A stretch of 64,000 nt of DNA from Rapana venosa (lineage: Eukaryota; Mollusca; Gastropoda; Neogastropoda; Muricidae), in assembly GCA_028751875.1 (NCBI GenBank), contig CM054145.1, forward strand, positions 6,350,911 to 6,414,910, given 5' to 3'. A model generated the notes under the pieces. It did not search any database, was not told the origin of the DNA, and worked only from the letters and a program-made list of their open reading frames with translations. Positions 1 to 12,470 of this stretch are shown here, in pieces; position 1 is the first letter of the stretch, and each line of letters opens with the position of its first letter. The position numbers were made by a program, and so were the translations under genes.

Positions 1-38
1 TTTCTCCAGTTATAAAATCTGTTTGATTGAAGAGAACA

Positions 39-80
39 CACACACACACACGCACGCACGCACGCACGCACACACACATA
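39..80. repeat. (CA)n/(CGCA)n microsatellite
   Basis: Alternating CA and CGCA units, interrupted but clearly simple sequence. No coding content. Confidence 0.9.
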
Positions 81-148
81 TGCTCAAATACGTTTCTGTC
101 AGTGTCAGGCTTTATCAAAGGAGCAGGCAGATTTAGAATCGACCGACT

Positions 149-476
149 CCCCCGTGGGGATGCCGGGGGCCTGTCGGTATAAATAGCATCCCCACCGTCT
201 GGAAATTTTGTGCTAGGAATTCCATCTTTTTTACCCTTCTGTTTAGTTCTGCCTTGTTCCTTTTCTTTCTCTCTATTTTTTGCTTTCTTGGTCCATTCTC
301 CTGCCTTTTTTATTTTTCAGAAAGACTTGAAAGATAAGCTTTCTCCCATACCGAAGTCGGATGCGCTGGGCCTGACTTATCAGGCGCTTAACGGCTGTTC
401 AAACCATTTTCATTCATAAGACAGACAACAATGGTTGCTGTCTGAGCGTTCTATGAAGGAGGAAGAGAAGAAGGAT
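149..476 (+). mobile_element. SINE-C, near full-length copy
   Basis: Repeat of about 325 bp with at least ten other copies in the window. The 5' end contains the inverted pair GTGGGGATGC and GCATCCCCAC about 22 bases apart. The middle is pyrimidine-rich. Near 360-410 lies the conserved block ATGCGCTGGGCCTGA with a second hairpin (GCCTGA/TCAGGC). A third hairpin follows (CAGACAACA with TTGCTGTCTG). It ends in a purine-rich GAGGAAGAGAAG tail. I see no tRNA A/B box in it, so calling it a SINE rests on its size, copy number and simple-sequence 3' tail. Confidence 0.75.
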
Positions 477-1301
477 AGTTTACCGGAGACCCAAACACGC
501 GTCCTCAGATACGATAAGTTCACGAGTACTAGGTTCTAACCACTAACCCATTTCGCCCCAATGCTTATGTTGGATACAGCTATTCATTCAGACCGTATAA
601 GGCATCGTTTAGGAAAACCTTGAAAAGAAAATTTTAGAGACTTTTTGGTGCTTGAATTCCTCGGCTTGAAACTTTTCGCGGTGGCCAGTAAAACACTGCC
701 TCATTCACCTCCGTGGTTCCTTTTAGATGAGAGAAATAATGTTTCATGTCTGGAGGCGTGGGCATCCACATCCTGACTTCAGAGAACGTTTCCTTCTTTC
801 GCTCTGAAAAATACGATGATTATGCCAGAATTTTTGCGTGGTTAAAGGATGACAATACTTGTTCATTCACTGTCAGACGACCCCCCACCCCTAAAAAAAC
901 CACACAACAAACAAAACCCCCCAACTCCCTAATAAAAAAAAGACAAATAAAATAAGTGACTTTGAAAACTTTAGATTGCAGATCCAAACCAATTTTTATG
1001 TAAAAATATCGCCGAAGAAAAAAGTTTCAAAAGCATCTCCTCAGTATAAAAAAAATATAAAATAAAAACAACCACCCTGACCAGAGAGAATATTCCCAGT
1101 TATTACAACTTTTCATAACTCTTGACAGTTCTGTCAGTGGGGCAGTTCAAGGGAGACTATTAGAAGAAACAGGAAGACACGTAACTATCAGTGAATCCCC
1201 CCCCCCCCCTCCACCCCCCGTCACCTTTTTCTCTTCACTTACTCTTAACTAACTTTTTAGATACATAAAAGAGAGTTTATAAAGTTAAGTTAAAGTTGGA
1301 A
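477..1301. other. Unannotated, no gene seen
   Basis: Ordinary AT-leaning sequence with a C-run near 1199-1210 and A-rich patches near 890-950 and 1040-1075. The short frames have no recognisable domain. No repeat family used elsewhere in the window is apparent. Confidence 0.5.
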
Positions 1302-1400
1302 GATGTTTTTTCGTTCCTCGACTAGATTGGAGCAATTTTTGCGTATGCGACCGTTTTTACTCGCCATTAAGGTAGCATTCCATGCGGAGAGCAGCCAAAG
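1302..1400 (-). mobile_element. SINE-D 3' fragment
   Basis: Reads TTCGTTCCTCGACTAGA, then GCGTATGCGACCGTTTT and CCATTAAGGTAGC. These match, on the minus strand, the 3' third of the full SINE-D copy at 60772-61150. Diverged. Confidence 0.65.
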
Positions 1401-1537
1401 CTTTATTTCTCGAGAATTTCATTGCCGGGAGGGATTTTCACTTACATCTCAATTAGGGATTGGAAATGGAATAAATACAGATAAAAAAAATATTCCTGTG
1501 ATTCTCTGAAGCATGCTTTTAACCGCAATAGCACGCT

Positions 1538-1652
1538 GAAGTCGGATGCGCTGGGCCTGATTTGTCAGGCGCTTAACGGCAGCGCCACGCATTTTTGCTC
1601 AATAATAGTTGCTGTCTGAGCGTTCGACGACGTCGAAGAAGAGCCATTGTAG
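1538..1652 (+). mobile_element. SINE-C 3' half
   Basis: Begins at the GTCGGATGCGCTGGGCC block and runs through the GCTGTCTGAGCGTTCGAC hairpin to a GACGACGTCGAAGAAG tail. The 5' pyrimidine-rich half is absent, consistent with 5' truncation. Confidence 0.75.
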
Positions 1653-1845
1653 AAACCAGCGGGGGCCTGATTAGCAAGGTGGTTGGAGGGTCGTCGTGAT
1701 CTGACGGTCACTGAGGGACACGGGCTCCAATCTCCACTCGCTTGTCTGTTCGAATTAATTATTTCCCATTTGTTTTTGAACATTGGTACTGACTCCGCTC
1801 TCCTGAATGTCCTTGGGATGAGATTGTGAACTGAGGTCCTGTGTG

Positions 1846-2830
1846 CGAACGCTTTCTCTTCCTCTTTGTCCTCTTTCCCCCTCATCATCCTTCTCCTTTT
1901 CTTCTTTCCTCCTTCTCCTATTCGTCTTATCCCCCTCATCCTTTCCCTCTCTTTCTTCCTCATCCTTTTCCTCTTTATCCTCTCCTCCTTTCCTTTTTTC
2001 CTTTCTCCTCCCATTTCCCTCTTTCTGCTTTACCTCCTCCATCTTTTCCCTCTTCCTCCTTCTCCTCTCTCTTCCTCCTCCTCTTCATCTTCTATTTCCC
2101 TCTTCCTCCTTTATTCCTTCTTCTCCTTTCCCCTCTTCCTCTATTTTCTATCCTCTTTTCTCCCCTTCCCACTCTTCCCTCCTCCCTCTTCCTCCCCTCT
2201 CTCCTCCTTCCTCCCCTTTGCCTCTTTCTCCCCCTTTTTTCTCCTCCCTATTTCCTCCTTCCTCCCCGTTTTCCCTCTTCCTCCCCCTTTCCTCTTTCTT
2301 CTTCCTCTTCATTTTCCTTCCCTCTTTTAGCCTCCTCTTTCTCCTCCTAATTTCCTTCTCCTTTCCTCCTCTGTTCCACTTTTTCTTTTCCTCCTATCCA
2401 GTCTTCTTCCTTCCTTCTTTCTCTTGTTTTATCCTCTTTTTTAATCCTCCTTTCCACTTTTTCTCCTCCTCCTTTCCATTTTTCTCCTATCTCTCCACTT
2501 TCTCTTTCTCCCTTCTCCTTTGTTCCTCCTTCTCCACATAACTTTTCCTATTCCTTTTCCCTTTTTTTCCTCCTCCTTTTCCTCCTCCTTTCCTCCTCCT
2601 CTTTCTCTTTTCCCTCCTACATTTCCGCTTTCTCTCCTTTTCCTTTCTCCTCTCTTTTCCCCTTTCCCTCATCTACACCTTTACTTTCATCCTCTCTTCC
2701 TTTCCTGTCCCACTTTCTCCGCCTCCTCTTTCTCCTCTTTCTCCTCCTACTCTTCCTCTTTCTCCTCGTCCCATTCTTGTCCTTCTCCTTTTTCTCACTC
2801 TTTCTGCTCTACTACATATTTTCCGTCTCT
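1846..2830 (+). repeat. ~1 kb polypyrimidine tract
   Basis: Nearly every base on the plus strand is C or T, arranged as degenerate TCCTCC/CTTTCC units. Long open frames (Ser/Phe/Leu/Pro on plus, Lys/Arg/Glu on minus) are by-products of the composition. Tracts of this kind can adopt triplex (H-DNA) structures; this is inference. Confidence 0.95.
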
Positions 2831-3230
2831 GTGTTGACTTCTAGTTGTATTCTGAGTACTGACCTCCTCTTTTCTTCCTTTTCCCTTCACTACTTTGCTG
2901 ACCACGGCAAGAAGAAAGCTCTGCAACTGAAGCTTCAGGTCACTGACTGAAGACACCCATTTCATTCCACTTAACTTGGGGAATACTTTTTGGGGGGGTT
3001 TAAAACCTGCTTTCGGTTCAAGCAGATTTCTTTTTGAGAGCGAGAGGGAGTGTGTGTGCGTGCGTGCGTAAATTGTATGCTGTCGGCTTTTAAGATATGT
3101 GATACTCTTTAAAAGCATTATTGAATATTAGGGAAAGTACTGGTGTGTGTGTGTGTGTATGTGTGCGCGAAAGCGCACGCGTGTGTGTGCATGCGTGTGT
3201 GAATTAAGTGCTGTTGGCTACCCCATTCCC
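2831..3230. other. Spacer with (TG)n patches
   Basis: Unique-looking sequence with TG/CG microsatellite at about 3045-3070 and 3140-3205. No gene is supported. Confidence 0.5.
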
Positions 3231-6200
3231 CTACACGTGCACTACTAACTCCACCACACGTACACTAACTCCCCCACACATACACTACTAACCTTACCCC
3301 ACACGTACACTACTAACCTTCCCCCACCCCCACGTACACTACTAACTCCCCCACACGTACACTACTAACCTTCCCCCCACTCCTACTAACCGCCCACACG
3401 TACACTCACTAACCTTCCCCCACACGTACACTACTAACTCCCCACACGTACAACTACAACTCCCCCACATGTACACTACAAACTTCCCCACACGTACACT
3501 ACTATCCTTCCCCTCACAAGTACACTAACGAACTCCCCAACACGTACACTACTAACCTTCCCCCCACACGTACACACTAACTCCACCACACGACACTACT
3601 AACTCCCCCACACGTACACTACTTACCTCCCCCACACGTACACTACTAACTCCCCACACTTACACTACTAACTCCCCCACACGTACACTACTAACCTTCC
3701 ACCCACACGTACACTATTAACCATCCCCCACACGTACACCACTACGTCCCCCCCACACGTACATTACTAACTCCCCCAACACCTACACTACTAACTCCAC
3801 CACACGTACACTACTAACTCCCCCCACACTTACACTACTAACCTCCCCCCACACGTACACTACTAACTCCCCACACACGTACACTACTAACCTCCCCCCC
3901 ACACGTACAATACTAACTTTCCCCTCACGTACACTACTAACCTCCCCCACACGTACACTACTAACTCCCAACACGTACACTACTAACTCCCCCCCAACTA
4001 CACACTACCTCCCCACCGTACACTACTACTCCCAACCGTACACTACTTCCCCCCCACACACGTACACTACTAACTCCCCCCACACGTACACTACTAACCT
4101 CCCCCACACGTACACTACTAACTACCCCAACACGTACACTACTTACCTCCCCCACACGTACACTACAACCTCCCCCACACGTACACTACTAACTTACCAC
4201 CCACACGTACACTACAACTACCCCCCCAACGTACACTACTAACCTACCCCCACACGTACACTACTAACCTACCCCCCCCACACGTACACTACTAACCTTC
4301 CCCCCACACATAACATTACTAACCTACCCCCACAGTACCTACTAAATCCCAAACTCGTACCTACTTACTAAAACCACATGAACACTCAAAATTACCCCAC
4401 ACGTACACTTAAACTCCCAACACGTACAGTATAACTCACACTTCAAAACCTCCCCCCCCAAATTACACGTAGCTGTCCCCACACATAACCATTAACCTTC
4501 CCCCCCAATACACTAAACTCCCCCACACGTACACTCTACCTTCCCCCCCCACAGTACACACTTCCTTCCCCCCCCTATACTACTAAGCTTCCCCCCCATG
4601 ACACATTAACTTCCCCTCATACATATAACCTTCCCCCACGTACACCCTAACTCCTCCCCACGTATACTAAACTTCCCCCCCCACGACCTATAACCTTCCC
4701 CACAAAGTACACACTATCTCCCCCACTTTCATACTAACCTTCCCCCCACAGTACACTAAACTCCCCCCCACGTAAACTAGCCTTCCCCCCCACACTACAC
4801 TAATAAATCCCCCCACGGCACTATAACCTTCCCCAACATGACAAACTAACCTTCCCCCCAATACAATACTACCTTCCCCCCCCAAATACACCATAATTCC
4901 CCCACACGTACACTACCCTCCCACACGTAACATTAACTCCCCCCCGACATTAACTCCCCCCAAAAACCCACTAATCCACCACACGTCCCCCATAACCTTC
5001 CACCCCCACACGTCACTACAACCTTTCCCCCCACACACACTCTAATCCCCCCCAAAATTTTTCACTACAAACCCCCCCTCTTACAAATAAACTTCCCCCA
5101 CACTACCAAAATAATTCCAAACCCCCCCGTTTACTACCAATTACCACTCGTACACTACTAACCTCCCCCCCACATCCCTACAGTTCCCCCCCACGACACA
5201 CTAACTCCCCCCCACGTACAAAACTAATCCCCCCCACGACCTACTTTAAATCCCCCCACGTACACCTAACTCCCCCCACGTACAACTAATCCCCCCCCGT
5301 CACTACTGCCCACCAACCACACTACAAATCTTTCCCCCCCCACACCTCACTATGACCCCCCCCCCCCACTACAAACAACTCCCCCACACGTACACTACGA
5401 ACTCCCCCACACACACTACTAAACTCCCCGACACCTACACTACTAACTCCCGACACCTACAATAGTAACCTTCCGCACCACACGTACACAACTAAAATCC
5501 CCCACACGTACACTACTAACTCCCCCACACCTACACTACTAACTCCCCCACACGTAGACTACTAGCTCCCCCACACGTACACTACTAACCTGTTCCCCAC
5601 ACGTACACTACTAACTCCCCCACACGTACACTACCAACTCCCCTACACGTACACTTCTAACCTTCCTTCCCCCCAATACAGTTAGTAGTGTACGTGTGGG
5701 GAGTTAGTTGTGTACGTATGGGGGAGTTAGTAGTGTTCGTGTGGGGGAGTTAGTAGTGTACGTGTGGGGGGGTTAATAGTGTACATGTGGGGTATTTAAA
5801 AGTGTCCGTGAGGGAGGTGGAAAGTTAGTAGTGTACGTGTGTGGGAAGGTTTGTAGTGAACATGTGGGGGAGGTTAGAGTGTATGAGTGGGGAGTTAGTA
5901 GAGTACGTGTTTGGGCAGATAGTAGTGTACGTGTTGGGGGGAGTTGTATTAAACTGTGGGCGGGAGGTTAGGAGTGTACGTGAGGGGGAGTTTAGATAGT
6001 GTAACCTCCCCGACATTTACATACACTACTAAATTTTCCCCCTCTTAAACAGAAATCCACTGCTTACTCCCCCACCTGTACACTAGTAACATCCCCCCCA
6101 CGTACACTACGAACCTTCTGCACCCACATCGAATACACTACATAACTACCATAACTCCCCCACACTGACACTACTAACTCCCCCACACAGTACAATACAA

Positions 6201-8189
6201 CTCCCCCCCACGTACACTACTAACACCCTCCCACACCTACAATACTAACTCCCCCTACCCGTACACTATTAATTCCCCCACACGTACACTACTACTCCCC
6301 ACCACCCGTACACAACTAACCTCCCCCTACAGTACACACTAACTCCCCTACACATACTCTATTACCACTCCCCCACACGTACACTATCAAGCTCCCCCAC
6401 ACAACACTAACTAACTCCCGCACACATACACTATAACTCCCCAACACGTAAGTGTAAGTCTGGGGATTAAGTTGTTTCGTGGGGGGAGTTAGTAGTGTAC
6501 AGTGGGGGAGTTAGTATGTACGTGTGGGGGAGAGTTTAGTAGTGTAAGTGTGTGGTGAAGTTAGTAGTGTACTGTGGGGGAGTTAGTAGTGTACGTGGGG
6601 GAGTTAATAGTGTACGTGTGGGGAAGTTAGTAGTGGTTGTGTAGGAGAGTTAGTAGTGTACGTGTGGGGGAGTTAGTATTGTACGTGTGGGGTAGTTGGT
6701 AATTGTTACGTGTGGGGGGAAGGTAGTAGTGTACGTGTTGGGGGATGGTTAGAAGTCTATCGTGTAGGGGAGTTAGTAGTGTAACTCCCCCACACGTACA
6801 CTACTTACCTTCCCCCACACGTACACTACTAACTCCCCTACACGTACACTACTAACTCTCCTACACGAACACTACTAACTCTCCTACACGAACACTACTA
6901 ACTCCCCAACACGTACACTACTAACACCCTCACACGTACACTACTAACTCCCCCACATGTACACTACTAACTCCCCCACATGTACACTACTAACTCCCCC
7001 ACACGCACACACCTAACTGTGAGAGGGGGATAAGGTTAGTAGTGTACGTGTGGGGGAGTTGGTAGTGTACGTGTGGGTGAGTTGGTAGTGTACGTGTTGG
7101 GGAGTTGGGAGTGTACGTGCGGGGGAGTTAGTAGAATGGGCGTGGGGGGGAGTAGTAGTGTACGTGGGGGAGGTTAGTAGTGTCGTGTGGGGATTAGTAG
7201 TGGTACGTGGGGGAGTTGAATGTCCTGTGGGGAGTTAGTAAGTATGTGCGTGTGGGGAATTAGTAGTGTACGTTGTGGGGGGGTCAGTATGACGTGGGGT
7301 GTTGGTAGTGTACGTGTGGGAGAGTTGGTAGTGAAAGTGTGGGAAGTTGGTAGTGTACGTGTATGGAGTTGGTAGTGTACGTGTTGGGGGTGTTAGTAGT
7401 GAGGCGTGTGGGGGAGTTAGTAGTGTACGTGGGGAGTTAGTAGTGTACGTGTTGTGGAGTTTAGTAGTTACCGTGTACGAGAGTTAAGAGTTTAAGTGTG
7501 GGGGATTTAGTAGTGTAACGTGGTGGGGAGTTTAGTAGTGTACGTGTGGGGGAATTAAGAGTGTATGTGTGGGGAGTCCGTATGTACGTGTGGGGGAGTT
7601 AAGATGAACGTGTGGGGGAAGTAGTAGTGTACGAGTATGGGAAGGTTAGTATGTATATGTGGGGGAGTCATTAGTGTACATGTGGGTGGTTACCTACCAA
7701 TAACAAACTACCCCACACCGTACACTACAACTCCCCCACACGTACCTACTAACTCTCCTACACAAACACATCATTAACTCCCCCACAACTACACTACTAA
7801 CTCCCCCCACGTACCGAACGAACTTTCCCCACACACGTACACTACTAACCTCCCCCTCCTCAAGTACACTACTAACCTCCTCCACACGTACACTCAACGC
7901 CCCACAGAACACACGAAACTCCCCCACACGTGACACTACTAACCTCCACACACCCGGGGGCCTCACGTACACTAGTAACTCCACACACTACACTACTAAC
8001 TCCCCCACAGGTACACTAACTCCCCCACTAACACTAATAACTCCCCACACGTACACAACTAACTCCCACACTAACACTTCTCAACTGTAGGGGGGGGGGA
8101 GGTTAAAGTGAACGTGTGGGGGAGTTGTAGTGTACGTGTGGGAGGTAGTAGTTAACGTGTGGGAACAGGTTAGTAGTAGTAACCGAGTA

Positions 8190-8222
<33 letters not shown>

Positions 8223-8237
8223 GGGGGATGGGGGGGT

Positions 8238-8271
<34 letters not shown>

Positions 8272-11200
8272 AAGGTTAGTAGTGTACGGTGGGGGGGGGG
8301 GGGGAAAGTTAAGCAGTGTATGTGTGGGGGAGTTAGTAGTGTACGTTAGGGGAGTTAGTAGTGTACGGTGGGGAGTTACACTACTAACCGCCCCCACACT
8401 ACACTAATAACTTCCCCTATACGAAGACACTAACCATACCACCCACAGCGTACACACTTACCTTCCCCTCACACGTAACAATACCAACTACCCAACACTA
8501 CACTACTAACCCCCCACACGTACACTACTAGGTCCCTACACAAACACTACTAACTCCCACACACGAACACTAATAACCTTCCCCACACACTACACGACTA
8601 ACCTACCCCCACCGCCTTCCGTCACGTACACTACACCCCCACACGTACACTACTAATTCCCCCACGAACACTACTACCTCCCCCACACGTACAACTACAA
8701 ACTCCCCCATCAAAGCAATACTAACTATCTCCCACACGTACACTACTAACCTGTCCCCACACGTACACTACTAAGCTCCACCACACGTACACTACTAAAC
8801 CTTCCACCCCACACGTACACTACTAACCCTCCCCTCCCACACGTACACTACTAACTCCACCAAACGTACAGTACGAAACTCCCCCCACACGTACACTACT
8901 AGCTCCCATCAACGACACTACTACTCCCCCACACGTACAAAAACAAACCCACCGACCCCCACACGTACACTTCTAACGCTCCCCCCCCCCCCTAACAGTT
9001 AGAACTGTACTGTGGGGAGTTGGGTGGTGTACGTGGTGGGGAGTTAGTAGTGTACGGTGGGGTGTTAAGTGCCCGTGTTTAGTAGTGTACGTGTGGGGGA
9101 GTTAGTAGTGTACGTGTGGGGAGTTTTAGAGTGTCCGTGGGGGAGTAGAGTGTACGGGTAACACTACCTAACTCCTCACACGTTAGACTACTAACCATAC
9201 AACCCACACGTACAATACCAACTAACCAAACACGTACACTACTAACTCCCCCACACGTACACTACTAACTCCCCCACACGTACACTACTAACTCCCCCAC
9301 ACGTACACTACTAACTCCCCCACACGTACACTACTAATTCCCCCACGAACACTACTAACTCCCCCACACGTACAGTTCTAACTGTAGGGGGGGGGAAGGT
9401 TAGAAGTGTACGTGTGGGGGAGTTGGTAGTGTACGTGGGGAGTTTGGTATTGGACGTGTGGGGAGTTAGTAGTGTAACGTGTGGGGGAGTTAGTAGTTTA
9501 CGTGATGGGAGTTTAGTATTGTAACGTGTGGGGAGTTAGTATGTGCGTGTGGGGGGGGGAGGGGGAAAGGTTATAGTGTAATACGTGTGGGGGGGGGGGT
9601 AAGTTTAGTAGTGTATGTGTGGGGGAGTTTAGTAGTGTACGTTTGGGAGTTAGTAGTGTTTGAGTGCGGGGAAGGTTAGTAGTGTAACGTGTGGGGTACT
9701 TAGTAGTGTACGGTGGGGGAGTTAGTAGTGTAACGGGTGCAGGGAAGGTTAGTAGTGTACGTTGGGTGAAGGTTATGTTAGAGTATAGTGATTTTGGGGG
9801 AGTTTAGTAGTGTACTGTGAGGGAACTTAGTAGTGTACTGTGGGGAAGTTAGTAGTGTACGTGTTGGGGGAAGGGTAATATTGTACGTGTGGGGGGAGTT
9901 AAGTAGTCTAGTGTGGAGGGAAGTTATAGTGTAGGTGTGGGGGGGAAGTTTAGTAGTGTACGTGTGGTGGAGTTAGTAGGGTAACGTGTGGGGAGTTTAG
10001 TAGTGTACGTGTGGGGGAGTTTAGTATGTGGTACGTGTGGGGGAGTTAGTATGTACGTGTGGGACAGGTTAGTAGTGTACGTGTAGGGGGGGGGAAAGGT
10101 TAGTAGAGTATACGTGTGGGGGGGGGGAGGTTAGTAGAGTACGTGTGGGGGAGTTAGTATGACGTGTGGGGGTAGTTGTATGATGTGTGAGGGAAGGTTA
10201 GTAGTGTACATGTGGGGGGAAGGTTTAGTAAGTTGTGTTTGGAGGGAAGGTTAAGTATGTACGTGTGACGGACTTAGTAGTGTACTTTGTAGGGGAGTTA
10301 GTAGTTTACGTGTCGGGGAGTTTAGTATGTAACGTTGTGGGGGGAAGGTTAGTCTTGTACTGTGGGTGAGTTTAGTAGTGTACGTGTGGGGGGATTAGTT
10401 GTGAACGTGTGTGGAAAGTCAGTAGTGGCGTGTGGGGAACTTAGTATGTACGTGTGGGGGAGTTAGTAAGTGTACGTTGGGGAGTTATCGAGACGTGTGG
10501 GGAGTTATTCGGTACGGGTTGGGGGAGTTAATTAGTGTACGTGTAGGGAGTTAGTAGTGTACGTGTTGGGAGTTAGTAGTAGTACTTGTGGGGGAGTTAG
10601 TATCAGTCACCATGTGGGGAGATAGTGTACGTGTGGGGGTGATTAGAAGTGTAACGTGTGGTGGAGTTCGAGTCTATACGTGTAGGGGAGTTAAGAGTGT
10701 ACTGATGGGGAGAGTACTATTGTACGAGTGGGGAAAAGAGTGTATGTGTGGAGGAGTTAGTAGTGTATTACAGGGAGTTACGAGAGGACGTGTGGGGTAG
10801 TTAGAATGTGCGATGTGGGAAGTTAGTAGTGTAGGTGTTTGGGGTAGTTTATAGTGTCATGTGTGGGTGTGAGTTAGTAGTGTACGTGTGGGGAGTTAGT
10901 AGTTTGTACGTGATAGGGGAAGTTTAGTAGTGTATATGTGGGGGAGAAAGTATGTACATGTGGGGAGGTTAGCACTACCAATACAAACTACCTCCCACAC
11001 AAAATACCCTTCTAAATCCCCCACTCCGTACCCAACTAACTCCCGACACGTACACTACTAACTCGCTCAACAACAACCACTACTAACTCCCCCACACGTA
11101 ACAATTAACTCCCCCACACGTACACTACTAACCTACCCCACACACCTACACTACTAACCTTCCCCACTCACGTACATCACTAACACCCCTTCCCCTCACG

Positions 11201-12470
11201 TACACTACTAACTCGCCCACACGTACACTAACTCTCCCACACGTACACTACTAACTCCCCCACACGTACACTACTAATTCTCCTACACGTACACTACTAA
11301 CTCCCCCACGAACACTACTAACTCCCCCACACGTACACAACTAACTTCATACACGTACACTTCTAACTGTAGGGGTGGGGGGAGGTTAGAGGTGTACGTG
11401 TGGGGGAGTTAGTATTGTACGTGTGGGGGAGTGAGTAGTGTACGTTTGGGGAACGGTTTAGTAGTGTACTTGTAGGGGGTGGGGGGAGGTTAGTAGTGTA
11501 CGGTGTGGGGGATTTAGTATGTACGTGCAGGGATTAGTAGTGTACGTGTGAGGTAAGGTTAGTAGTGTACGTGTGGGGGATTACACTACTAACACCCCCA
11601 CACGTACACTACTAACTCCCAAACACACCTCACGCTACAAGAAACACACGTAGACTACTAACCATCCACCCACGCCGTACCACTACTTACCTTGCCCTCA
11701 CACGTACAATACCAACTACCCAACACGTCACACTAAACTCCCCCACACGTACACTAACTAACTCCCCCCACACGTACACATACTAACCTCCTAACACAAA
11801 CACTACTAACTCCCCCACACGTAACTATTAACCCCCCACACTGATCGACTTTACACAACGAACTCCCCCACACGTACACTACTAACCTCCCCCCCCCCCT
11901 CACGTACACTACTAACTCCCCCACACATACACTACTAACTCCCCCACACAACACTACTTACTCCCCCACACGTACACTACTAACTCCCCCACAGCACTAC
12001 TAACTCCCCACACGTACACAACTAACTCCCCAACGTACACTTTAACTGGAGGGGGGGGGGGGATTAGAAGTGTACGTGGGGATTTGGTAGCGTAAACGTG
12101 TGGGGGGAGTTAGTATTGTACGTGTGGGGAGTTAGTATGTACGTGTGGGGACAGTTAGTATGTACGTGTAGGGGTGGAGGTTAGTAGTAGTAACGTGTGG
12201 GGGGGAGGGAAAGGTTAGTATGTATGTGTGGGGAGTTCGTAGTGGTACGTGTAGGGGAGTAGTAGTGTACGTGTGGAGGTAAGGTTGTAGTGTACGTGTG
12301 GGGGAGTTACACTGCTAACTCCCCACAGTAACTACTAACTCCTTACCGTAGACTAAAAACCATCCCCCCACGCGTACACTATTACCTTCCCCTCACGTAC
12401 AATCCAATATTCAAACGTACATATTTTATCCCACACACGTACACTACTAACTCTCCTACACAAAATACTA
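3231..12470. repeat. Complex satellite field of a ~22-bp monomer in alternating orientations
   Basis: Hundreds of copies of a monomer close to CACGTACACTACTAACTCCC, 20-25 bp apart, with many indels. Blocks in this orientation lie at about 3231-5675, 6005-6450, 6785-7017, 7690-8085, 8385-8990, 9160-9378, 10975-11367, 11583-12050 and 12310-12470. The blocks between them carry the reverse complement (GTTAGTAGTGTACGTGTGGG). Two junction types recur. One runs from CACTTCTAACTGTAG through a G run into GGTTAGAAGTGTACG (near 8085, 9378, 11367 and, more degenerate, 5675 and 12050). The other is a near-perfect palindrome around GGGGGAGTTACACTACTAAC (near 6785, 8378, 11583, 12305). A third, ACATGTGGG..GGTTA leading into CTACCAATA, occurs at ~7685 and ~10968. 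Long frames inside are translation artefacts of the repeat. The stretch 4300-5340 is the most decayed or the most poorly assembled. Confidence 0.95.
8190..8272 (+). repeat. Long poly(G) tract
   Basis: About 80 bases almost entirely G, broken by a few A/T bases near 8222-8240, with a second G run at ~8289-8304. It lies inside a reverse-oriented satellite block. It may be a real mononucleotide expansion of the GGGG spacer or a consensus error. Confidence 0.85.

Noticed and set aside
39..80. Telomeric or subtelomeric signature
   Set aside because: No TTAGGG arrays anywhere in the window. The CA/CG repeats are ordinary microsatellites.
1841..2541. Frames of up to 232 codons, rich in Ser/Phe/Leu/Pro
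   Set aside because: They are translations of the polypyrimidine tract in all frames, with no domain or normal composition.
3783..4894. Val/Gly/Ser-rich repeat proteins in the satellite
   Set aside because: The frame shifts constantly with monomer indels, and the peptides are the satellite monomer read in translation.
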